Notes under the pieces: model-generated
Told to the model about the DNA's origin: nothing
Seen by the model: only the letters and a program-made list of their open reading frames with translations
Databases searched by the model: none
Origin: Spyradocola sp050942925
GTDB lineage: Bacteria > Bacillota > Clostridia > Christensenellales > UBA1750
Length of the DNA stretch: 64,000 nt
NCBI GenBank assembly: GCA_050942925.1
Contig: JBMNOF010000003.1
Span: 1-64,000 of the forward strand
Direction of reading: 5' to 3'
Made by a program: the position numbers and the translations under genes
Shown here: positions 1-7,017 of the stretch, in pieces
Layout: every line of letters starts with the position of its first letter
Numbering within the stretch: position 1 is the first letter of the stretch

Positions 1-47
1 ATATCTTTCCGCATAATGCTACAATGGGTGATCAAGTGCATGATAGA

Positions 48-90
48 CAAAAACAAGGCGCCTTGGAATCCTTGATTCCAGGCGCCTTGT
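48..90 (-). terminator. Intrinsic terminator of tRNA-Val
   Basis: A long hairpin (arms 53-70 and 74-90, with one bulged base) starts two bases after the encoded CCA end of the tRNA. On the minus strand it is followed by a run of T residues, as expected for a Rho-independent terminator. Confidence 0.85.
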
Positions 91-92
91 GC

Positions 93-169
93 TGGTGGGG
101 TTAAATGGACTCGAACCATCGACCTTCACGATGTCAACGTGACACTCTAACCAACTGAGCTATAACCCC
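93..169 (-). tRNA. tRNA-Val (anticodon GAC), CCA encoded
   Basis: The minus strand folds as a full cloverleaf. The acceptor stem starts GGGGTTA and pairs with the 3' end before an encoded CCA. The D arm is AGCTCAGTTGGTTAGAG, the anticodon loop is TTGACAT with anticodon GAC (valine), and the T arm contains GGTTCGAGTCC. Length is 77 bases including CCA. It has its own promoter at 182-209 and a strong hairpin terminator. Confidence 0.97.
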
Positions 170-181
170 GTGACTTCTATT

Positions 182-209
182 ATTATACTCACTTTTCTCC
201 AAAATGCAA
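182..209 (-). promoter_or_regulatory. Promoter of tRNA-Val
   Basis: On the minus strand TTGCAT (204-209) and TATAAT (182-187) are spaced by 16 bases, 13 bases before the tRNA 5' end. The -10 box is a perfect consensus. Confidence 0.75.
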
Positions 210-249
210 TACCCAAAACAAAGTTTTTTGAAGATTTTTTAGGAACCCC

Positions 250-277
250 TTGATTCTGGGATTTTTTGTGCTATACT
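250..277 (+). promoter_or_regulatory. Promoter of HPr-like gene
   Basis: TTGATT (250-255) and TATACT (272-277) are separated by 16 bases, upstream of an AAAGGAGGG ribosome site and the ATG at 307. Confidence 0.7.
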
Positions 278-306
278 GGAAGGGTAATTGAAAGGAGGGT
301 TTTTCC

Positions 307-534
307 ATGAGATCGGTAACCATCCACCTGTCCTTGGCGGAAAACGTGAAGGATTTCGTGAACATCGTCAGCAAGTACCCCTACGACATTGATCTTCGTT
401 CCGGTCGCCATGTGGTCGATGCGAAGTCCATTCTTGGCATCTTCAGCCTCGATCTGAACAAACCCATTACGATGGAAGTCTACGAGAACGACTGCGACGA
501 TCTTCTTGCAGAGATCAAGCCTTTCATCGTGTAG
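307..534 (+). CDS. HPr/Crh-like protein lacking the active-site histidine
   Basis: This 75-residue protein has the length and fold signature of the PTS phosphocarrier HPr. The clearest match is residues 37-48 (VDAKSILGIFSL), which align with the conserved Ser46 segment of HPr, so the regulatory serine is kept at position 41. Aligning backwards from SKY (residues 22-24), the catalytic His15 position falls on Leu10, and the usual GIHARP motif is absent. By sequence it cannot accept phosphate from Enzyme I. It therefore resembles Bacillus Crh, which keeps Ser46 but has lost His15. A regulatory role through HPr kinase is an inference. Start is well supported by AAGGAGGG. It is monocistronic between its own promoter and terminators. 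Confidence 0.8.
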   Translation: MRSVTIHLSLAENVKDFVNIVSKYPYDIDLRSGRHVVDAKSILGIFSLDLNKPITMEVYENDCDDLLAEIKPFIV

Positions 535-547
535 GTATTCCCCGGAG

Positions 548-570
548 CGCCCGAGTGTTGGGCGTTTTCC
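548..570 (+). terminator. Weak terminator after HPr-like gene
   Basis: A 5-bp stem (CGCCC/GGGCG) with a 7-base loop is followed by TTTT. It is short, and the stronger hairpin at 611-660 probably does most of the work. Confidence 0.35.
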
Positions 571-604
571 CTTGCCGAAAAGCGGCCCTCCCCCCGTACA
601 TTGT

Positions 605-660
605 GAAAAAGCCGTTCGGTTGTCTCCCTCCGGAGACGCCCGAGCGGCTCTTTTTTTCTT
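605..660. terminator. Bidirectional terminator closing the HPr gene and the CIS operon
   Basis: Arms GCCGTTCGGTTGTCTCC (611-627) and GGAGACGCCCGAGCGGC (631-647) form a long stem. The plus strand continues with seven T residues, and the minus strand reads TTTTT beyond the other arm. It lies two bases from the last stop codon of the minus-strand operon (663) and so ends transcripts from both sides. Confidence 0.85.
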
Positions 661-662
661 CT

Positions 663-1175
663 CTACTCCTCGTCCCGAATCTGCTCCAGCGCCGCCTCCG
701 GGGTGAGGTCGCCGTTGCCCACGGCCTTCACCGCGTCATAGACTAGGTGTAGGTACGCATCGGCAAGGTCCAGCGCGCCCAGGACCACGGTCTCCGTCCG
801 ATCGTCGTCCAGATCCGCCGGAAGGACCAAGTCGTGGCCATACTCGACAAAGCAGCCCGCCTCCGTCTGCGCCTCAAAGCGTCCGCCGCTGATCATCCGG
901 TTGACCTTTGCCAGGAAGGCGCGCAGCGCATCGGCCGATTCCTCCGGAAGATCCCGCTGGAAGACGAGGTTGCACTGCACGATCTCCAGGCCGTTCATGT
1001 CCTCCTCCGTCAGGTCGCTGGCAAAGAACATCTCGCCCAGAGCGTAGTCGTTCTCATAGTCGTCGGAAAGGGGCTGGAACCATTGCAGGCCGGGCTGGCC
1101 TTCGATCTCCTCGCAGGGGAACGCCTTTTCCTCCAGCGCCGCGCGGACGCGGGCGACGAGCTCCGTTTTATTCAT
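663..1175 (-). CDS. YbjN-like small protein, last gene of CIS operon
   Basis: A soluble acidic protein of 170 residues with no signal peptide or membrane segment. The central part (about residues 85-115) has the pattern of the YbjN family: a helix with LRAFLAKVNR, then a strand ending in an aromatic/charged stretch. This same segment resembles LRAFLGEVNF in the neighbour at 1168-1761, so the two are probably paralogues. The YbjN fold is related to type III secretion chaperones. A chaperone or adaptor role for a CIS cargo is inferred from that fold and from position after the large 1521-residue protein. Start ATG has AAAGGAG upstream and overlaps the previous gene by 8 bases. Confidence 0.7.
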   Translation of the reverse strand: MNKTELVARVRAALEEKAFPCEEIEGQPGLQWFQPLSDDYENDYALGEMFFASDLTEEDMNGLEIVQCNLVFQRDLPEESADALRAFLAKVNRMISGGRFEAQTEAGCFVEYGHDLVLPADLDDDRTETVVLGALDLADAYLHLVYDAVKAVGNGDLTPEAALEQIRDEE

Positions 1176-1761
1176 TGGGATTGTCTCCTTTCTTCTCTTC
1201 GAGCGACTGCCGCAGGCGGGCCTGTATGCGGTCCAGCTCCTCGCGGGCCAGATCCATCGCGGTCTTAGCGGTGCGCTCGCCGCGGATCACGGCAAAGATC
1301 GGGTTTAAGAACGCCAGCGCAAAGGCGTTCAGCAGGCCAAAGACGATGCCATACTGCCGCAAGAACGTCTCTTCCGTCATCTCCTTGGGCACGGGCAGCG
1401 TATACCGCAGAAAGACCGTGCCGTCCGCATCCACGTCAAAGGCGCCCACGGGCATTTGGAAGTTGACCTCCCCCAGGAAAGCGCGCAGTTCGCGCACGGT
1501 GGAGGGACGGGTGACGTGCTCAATATAGCCCATCATGTGCAGGAGGTCGTACTCCAGCCGCTCCATGAAGGCATAGGGGCTGTTGGCAAAGTAGACGGAA
1601 AAGGACATGGGCGATGCCTTTTCGTCCGGCGCCTGCAGAAACGCAGGCAGAAAGAGCATGTCAAAGGGCGCGTCGTTTTCGCCCTTGCGGGAGAGCACGG
1701 CCGCAAGGCCGGTCTCCTCTGCATAGGCGGCGCAGAGCCGCAGGGCATCCCAATTCTCCAT
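1168..1761 (-). CDS. YbjN-like small protein, paralogue of next gene
   Basis: A 197-residue cytosolic protein. Residues about 95-150 carry the YbjN-type segment (LRAFLGEVNF, then alternating strand residues, then a helix with FLRQYGIVFGLLNAFALAF). The C-terminus (residues 155-197) is a charged helix. It is similar in layout to the protein at 663-1175. The exact function is unknown; the family includes chaperone-like folds. It follows the 218-residue protein by three bases and overlaps the next start by 8 bases, so the three are translated together. Confidence 0.68.
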   Translation of the reverse strand: MENWDALRLCAAYAEETGLAAVLSRKGENDAPFDMLFLPAFLQAPDEKASPMSFSVYFANSPYAFMERLEYDLLHMMGYIEHVTRPSTVRELRAFLGEVNFQMPVGAFDVDADGTVFLRYTLPVPKEMTEETFLRQYGIVFGLLNAFALAFLNPIFAVIRGERTAKTAMDLAREELDRIQARLRQSLEEKKGDNPNE

Positions 1762-1764
1762 GGC

Positions 1765-2421
1765 TTAGTGCGCTCCTCTCAATTTCATGACGAGATCCTT
1801 GAGTGCCGGGGGCTTTCCTCCGGGCTGGAAGGGGACCTTCAAGCCCGCAAAGAGCTGCGCCGCGGCGATGCGATCCGTGTTCTTGGGGTCCTTGTCGGTG
1901 TAGGCGTAGATCATGCAGCTGGCGGTCTTGCGGCAGATGTAGTCCAGGGCGCCCTGCTCGCTGCGCAGGCCGCTTTGGCGCAGAAGGAGCTTTTTCATCT
2001 GCCCCTCGGTCAACAGGTCGCGCCGCTTGAACCCTTGCACGCCCGGCTGGCTGTTGAAGGCCTTGACCCGCTGGTTGAACAGGTGCGTGCGCTCCTTGAC
2101 CTGGAGCATCTCGTCGACGCGGCTTCCGGCGACCGCCGAAATGATCTTGTTCACGATCCACCTCGCCCCGCTGAGAATCCACCCAGCGACCTCGGAGATG
2201 AGGCTGGTGATGGGCGCAGGCATGCCTCCCAGGGACAGGCCCTGCACCGTCAAGGCGCAGATGTTTTCCAGGATGTCAAAGACCTTGCCGTTGACGTCCT
2301 TGGCCTGCACCTCCCTGGCCATCTTAAACCCGCCGCGGAGCGACTCCTGAACGATGTCGAGTTTCTCCTCCAGCGTCAAGGCCTTTTTGTAGTCGTCGCT
2401 CTGCGAGCGCAGGCGGTGCAT
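1765..2421 (-). CDS. Unknown protein with central hydrophobic helices, candidate cargo
   Basis: I do not recognise this 218-residue family. Residues about 45-100 are a hydrophobic, glycine-containing stretch (ICALTVQGLSLGGMPAPITS, then GWILSGARWIVNKIISAVAG) that could form two amphipathic or membrane-inserting helices. The flanks are charged and soluble, and there is no signal peptide. It sits between the 1521-residue repeat protein and two YbjN-like proteins in the 3' module of the CIS operon. This context would fit a membrane-active cargo or a partner of the large protein, but nothing in the sequence proves toxicity. The start has TAGGAG nine bases upstream. Confidence 0.6.
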   Translation of the reverse strand: MHRLRSQSDDYKKALTLEEKLDIVQESLRGGFKMAREVQAKDVNGKVFDILENICALTVQGLSLGGMPAPITSLISEVAGWILSGARWIVNKIISAVAGSRVDEMLQVKERTHLFNQRVKAFNSQPGVQGFKRRDLLTEGQMKKLLLRQSGLRSEQGALDYICRKTASCMIYAYTDKDPKNTDRIAAAQLFAGLKVPFQPGGKPPALKDLVMKLRGAH

Positions 2422-2433
2422 GTTGGCGGACTC

Positions 2434-5400
2434 CTAGCCGAGTTGGACCACATTCTCGATGGTTTTCTTGGTCTCCTTCACCAGGCTGATGACCGCGCCG
2501 CCGCCGTTCTTGAGGATGTTATAGGCTTCGGATGCAGTGACCTGGCTGATGAAATCCTTGATGCCGCTGACGCTAAAGATGTCCGAATCGACCTTGAGTT
2601 CCCCGAGGAGCTTCTTGACCTCCCCCGAGGAGGTGGGCAGCTTCTCCACCAGCTCCTTGACGTTGTCGCGCTCCATGCCAGTGTGGGTGGCGATCTTTTT
2701 GCTCTGCTTGTAGATCTTGTATCCGCTCTGGAGATAGCCCTTTGCCTCCATGGCCGTGTCGAGCGGACCGCCCTCGCCTTCCTCTTCGCCGGTGCGGAAC
2801 GTGCCGGGGCCGCCTTCATCGGTGCGCTGGTCCTTTTCGCGGCGCTCCTGCATGCGCACCTCATCGTGCGCGATGAACTGCACAAAGGCAAGGCCCTCTT
2901 CCAGCAGATTCCAGTCCACCACCGTGGAGCGGACCTCGTGCTGGACGTAGCGGGAGCGATTGTCCTCGCCGCTCAGGGCGCGGGTGGTGGTCAGGGCGAC
3001 GGTCGCGTCCTTATAGGCCCGATCGCCCAGGGAGAGGGTGCCGGCGACGTACTGGTTCAGCAGCTCGGTGCGGCCCTCCTCGTCCTGCGACTCAAAGCTG
3101 GCGCCCTCCTCGTAGCTCTGGTCGAGCACCTTGCGCTTGCCAAGGGCCGCGATGAGGAGGGTAAAGTCCTTCTCATCCAGCTTCTTGATCGCATTGTAAA
3201 CGCTCATGCGCTCGTTTTGCCGCGCATGGTAGCCCACATAGCTTTCGAAGCCTTCGCGCGAATTCACAATGCGTGCGGCCTGTGCGCCCTCGGCCTCGGT
3301 ATCGACCCTGTCGCGCGAACGGAACCAATACAGGGGATTGGCGTACACGGCGGCGCGCCGGAAGGCATTGCCCACGCCCGTTCCGTTCGTGTTTTGGAGG
3401 CGCGTGCGCAGGCTGTCGGTGTAGCTGGCATAGCCCTCACGAATGCCGCGATCGGCGTTGTCCATGGTCTCGCCAATCTTTCGCCGGGCAAAGGAGCGCC
3501 CGGTGTGCTCCGCTTCGCCCCCCAGGATGGGCGACTCAAACTCCGTCCTGTGCTCCATCTGGATGGGGCTCATGAACTGCTTTTCCTCTGCAAACTTCTG
3601 CCGGTCGGTCTGTCCTCCCGGTCTGCCGCTCTGCTGCTGGAACCGGAATTCGATGTGCTCATTGACCCGGTCGACGGCGTAGTGCAGCGCGGGGCTATTG
3701 CCCTTGATGTGTTCGAGCAGGCGGTAGGCCGCGGCGCGGTAGATCGTGTCGCGATCCTTGGCATGGAACAGCTGCAGGCGCTGATCCTGGATGGGGAGCT
3801 TGGCAAAGTTTTCGGAGTAGCTGGCCACGGCCGCGATGAAGAGTCTCTTCATTTCCGGGCCATAGCTGTTGAACAGATAGAGGAAGCGCTGCTTGCCCTT
3901 TTCCTCCATTTGCGCCTCAAAGAACGCCGTAAAGTCCTCGATGGTTCGGATCTCGTCGGCCTGCTGGCGCAGGGGCTGGCGCGCTCGATGGTTGAGCTTG
4001 GTGATGCCGTAGGTCCGCATGATCGTCTCGCGGTCCTCGGCCTTGAGGCGGGTATCCAGCTGGGCGTCCGTTTCCTTGATGAGCCGGAACGCACGGTCCA
4101 GCAGCTTGTTGTCCGCAGCGCCAAACTTGATGCCCAGGAACCGGCGCTTGCCAAGGGCGCGGCCCTGGCTGCTGAGCACATTATAGGCGGCCAGGCGGAT
4201 TTCCTGCGCCGTGGGCTTTGCCCCCTCGATCATGGCCCTCTGCTGGCCGGAACGGCTTCCCTCTTCGGTCCTTTCGGCGATGTTGGCGCCCTGGGCCTGC
4301 AGGCTGAGGTCCTTCCGCTTCCGTTCGTTCACGCGCTGTCTGTTCTTCTTGTCCAGCGCGTCGCGGTTGGCTAGCGCCTTGATGAAGAGATTCTTCTGGT
4401 CCTCGCGCAGGGCGACGTACTTCTCCAGACGGGTCGGGGTTACGGTCTTGGACAGGAACTGGGCAAAGCTGGGAAGATCCTTGGCCTCGTCCGCGGCGCG
4501 CTGGATCTCGGCGGTGCCGCGCCGGGTGATCTCGCCCTCCATGCCCGCCTGCTCCAAGATCTCATTGCGCTTCTTTTTCTCCGCGGAAAGGCGCTTCTTT
4601 TCCGCCACTTCGATGAGGTGGAATGCGCGCTCGATCAGGCGCTCGTCGCTGACCTTATCGTGGTGGAGCTTTGCCAGCTCATTGGAACGCCGCCCCTCGC
4701 GGGAGAGAATGGCGAGGGCAGCCGCGGTATAGGCGGACGCATCCAGGTTTTGCAGCTCGCTGACCTGCTCGTCCGCATGGCCCTCGAGCCGCCGCTTGCC
4801 GACCCGAGCGTATTCGTCTTTCATGCGGTCGCGCGCTTCGCGGTCGTAATAGCCGTGGTGCAGCGCGCTGATGGAGAAGAGGCCGATGACGTTCTCGTCG
4901 CGGCCGCGGGAGATGGCGTCCCGGTGCGCCAACCCCCAGATGAACAGAGACTTCTGCTCGTCCGTGAGCTGGCTATACCGCTCCGAAAGGCGGGTGTTGT
5001 CATCCGCCTCCATCTGCTGGAAGAAGAAGGTTTCAAAGGTCGCTCGGTCGGAAACCTGGCGGGCTGCGTTGATGGAATCGCGGCTGGCCATGGACACCGC
5101 CTGGTACTCCGCCTCCGACACCTTGCGCTTGTGCTTCTCTGAGCCGCCGGCGAACTGCTGGCGCAGCGCCTGGCCCTCGCTGCCGTATCCCTTTCCGGTG
5201 GCGCCGCCGTGATGTTCCTCGATCTTGCGCATCTGCTTTTCCGCATAGCGCACAAGGTTCAACGCGCGCTGGACCATGCCCACGTCGATGAAGTAGCCCT
5301 TATTGCCCAAGAGCTGCTGCGTGTCCTTGGAGACGAGGTTGACCGCCGCGCGCCATGCATCGCCCTTGGCCGTGACCTTTCCGCTCTGGTCGCGCTCGTC

Positions 5401-6999
5401 CTCCACCATCTTCCCAAACCGCGCTCTTTGCTCCTCTTCGGACTCCTGGCCCGTCAGGCCGCGCTTGTCCTGGATATAGCGTATGACCATCTGGTTGCGC
5501 AGGGCTTCGTCGTTGACGGAATACTTGCGGGTCTTGTTGCCGATGCGCTGGATCACGCCGACGCGGCTGCGGTCGCTCTTGCCCTCGATGGTGGAGCGGT
5601 GGGAGAGGCCCTGGATAAAGAGCATCTTCTGTTGGCTTTCCAGCGCCTGGTACTGCTCCCAGAAACTCAACTGCTTGCTCTTTTCCAAGCCGCTCTGGAG
5701 GAACACTTCAAAGGAGTCCAGGTCCTTGACCTTGTCGGCGGCGATGCGCATCTTGGCGCGTTCGACGTCGATGGCGTTTGTGGCGGACCACTTGGCCGCG
5801 CCGGAAAGATCCTGATCGCCCTTGGCGGCGGCCTCGTGCTGTTTGCGGAGCTTGGTGACGCGCACCATCTGCGTGGCGCGGACAAAGTGCATCGCGTCGC
5901 GGATGATGGGCTGGTTATAGGCGACCTTGGTCTTGTAATACCGTCCTTCCTCGGAAAGGAGCATGAGTGCGGCGCGGCGGTACTCGCTGGTGCCGACCGC
6001 GACGTCGCCCTTTTCGGAGATGTCCTGCTTTGCGGCCTGGCGCAGGCTGTCGTCGTGGCGGGCATTCTTGCGCAGTGCGCCCACGCTCTTGACCACCTTG
6101 GAGGGGTTGGCCAGCGCCCAAACGAACATGCGCTTTTCCTCCTCGGGGAGGGCCTCAAACGCCGCGATGTTCTTGCTATTCTCCTTGCGCAGGCTCTTAT
6201 AGAATTCCGTAAAGGCCTCCATGCTGGTGACCTGAATCGCTTCGATCTTCTGCCCCTGCGTCACGTCCTTATGGAAGTGGACGGTGCGCTGGTCCATGTA
6301 TCCCCCAGCGAGCTGGTCGTTGACCGCGCCACCCTGCCTTTCCGCCTCTTCGACGTCGCGCCTGCCGGCCTCCACGTTGGCCTCCCGCACAAACTTCACG
6401 GCGCGGTTGAGGAGCTTGATGTCGTAGAGCGTATCGCGCTTGGAGAGCGTCGTTTCGTCTGCGTCGCTGATCTGCGCCGAGAGCATGGCGTTTGCGGCCA
6501 AGGTGTAGACCTTCCCCCCGGCCTCGCGCTCCTGCGCCTGTGCGCCGGAGCTATTGTTCATGCGCAGGGACTCCGTCGCGTCGGCCATAATCTCGCCGCG
6601 CAGCTTCTCGTCGACGTGCTTGCGCTTGGAGGGCGCGTGCTTCTTCTGCTTGTCGAGAATGCCGCGGTTGGCCAGGGCCGTGGCGAAGAACGCCTTTTCC
6701 GTCGGGCTATAGGCATTGTAAACGCGGGCGATGTCGTCGCGGCGCGTATCCTGCATGGCGCGGAAGAAGAACTCCTCGAAGCTCGCCAGATCGTGCACGG
6801 CGGCGGCACGTGCCTTCGGTCCGGCCACCCGTGCGCGAACGCTTTCCGGAGTGGCGCTCTCCGCGCCTGCCTGGCCGGTATAGCGCTTCTGCCGCTCCAG
6901 AGCCGGTCCTTCTGCGGGTTGCATGCCCGGCATCAGGGCGCGGGACTCCTGCACGCGTCTTTCCCGTTCCTGATCGTATCTCCGGATCATCTGGGTCAT
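2434..6999 (-). CDS. 1521-residue helical protein with seven internal repeats
   Basis: I know no named family for it. About seven copies of a two-part repeat are visible, starting near residues 70, 258, 426, 650, 840, 1018 and 1245. Part one reads like DLxSFxxFF, about 20 residues, then EQKxLFIxALAxRxAL. Part two, about 70 residues on, reads like YxxAAxxLLSxEGR followed by a helix ending xRAFxLIxxxE. The linkers are very rich in Arg, Lys, Glu and Gln. The last 130 residues are different and contain a GGAVISLV stretch. There is no signal peptide or membrane segment. It lies directly after an AAA+ gene, where Afp-type clusters place the tape measure (Afp14 next to Afp15), so tape measure, scaffold or cargo are all possible. 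ATG has AGGAGGGAG upstream. Confidence 0.75.
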   Translation of the reverse strand: MTQMIRRYDQERERRVQESRALMPGMQPAEGPALERQKRYTGQAGAESATPESVRARVAGPKARAAAVHDLASFEEFFFRAMQDTRRDDIARVYNAYSPTEKAFFATALANRGILDKQKKHAPSKRKHVDEKLRGEIMADATESLRMNNSSGAQAQEREAGGKVYTLAANAMLSAQISDADETTLSKRDTLYDIKLLNRAVKFVREANVEAGRRDVEEAERQGGAVNDQLAGGYMDQRTVHFHKDVTQGQKIEAIQVTSMEAFTEFYKSLRKENSKNIAAFEALPEEEKRMFVWALANPSKVVKSVGALRKNARHDDSLRQAAKQDISEKGDVAVGTSEYRRAALMLLSEEGRYYKTKVAYNQPIIRDAMHFVRATQMVRVTKLRKQHEAAAKGDQDLSGAAKWSATNAIDVERAKMRIAADKVKDLDSFEVFLQSGLEKSKQLSFWEQYQALESQQKMLFIQGLSHRSTIEGKSDRSRVGVIQRIGNKTRKYSVNDEALRNQMVIRYIQDKRGLTGQESEEEQRARFGKMVEDERDQSGKVTAKGDAWRAAVNLVSKDTQQLLGNKGYFIDVGMVQRALNLVRYAEKQMRKIEEHHGGATGKGYGSEGQALRQQFAGGSEKHKRKVSEAEYQAVSMASRDSINAARQVSDRATFETFFFQQMEADDNTRLSERYSQLTDEQKSLFIWGLAHRDAISRGRDENVIGLFSISALHHGYYDREARDRMKDEYARVGKRRLEGHADEQVSELQNLDASAYTAAALAILSREGRRSNELAKLHHDKVSDERLIERAFHLIEVAEKKRLSAEKKKRNEILEQAGMEGEITRRGTAEIQRAADEAKDLPSFAQFLSKTVTPTRLEKYVALREDQKNLFIKALANRDALDKKNRQRVNERKRKDLSLQAQGANIAERTEEGSRSGQQRAMIEGAKPTAQEIRLAAYNVLSSQGRALGKRRFLGIKFGAADNKLLDRAFRLIKETDAQLDTRLKAEDRETIMRTYGITKLNHRARQPLRQQADEIRTIEDFTAFFEAQMEEKGKQRFLYLFNSYGPEMKRLFIAAVASYSENFAKLPIQDQRLQLFHAKDRDTIYRAAAYRLLEHIKGNSPALHYAVDRVNEHIEFRFQQQSGRPGGQTDRQKFAEEKQFMSPIQMEHRTEFESPILGGEAEHTGRSFARRKIGETMDNADRGIREGYASYTDSLRTRLQNTNGTGVGNAFRRAAVYANPLYWFRSRDRVDTEAEGAQAARIVNSREGFESYVGYHARQNERMSVYNAIKKLDEKDFTLLIAALGKRKVLDQSYEEGASFESQDEEGRTELLNQYVAGTLSLGDRAYKDATVALTTTRALSGEDNRSRYVQHEVRSTVVDWNLLEEGLAFVQFIAHDEVRMQERREKDQRTDEGGPGTFRTGEEEGEGGPLDTAMEAKGYLQSGYKIYKQSKKIATHTGMERDNVKELVEKLPTSSGEVKKLLGELKVDSDIFSVSGIKDFISQVTASEAYNILKNGGGAVISLVKETKKTIENVVQLG

Positions 7000-7017
7000 A
7001 TTGGTTCTCCCTCCTGT

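Noticed and set aside
1456..4374. Long open frames on the plus strand across the operon (also near 5209-7578, 9109-11583, 14745-17399, 21110-23296, 23837-26329, 26597-28555, 30961-34722, 44688-46469)
   Set aside because: They are antisense to well-supported minus-strand genes, lack ribosome sites and family motifs, and are Leu/Val/His/Arg/Gln-rich as expected of antisense frames in GC-rich genes.
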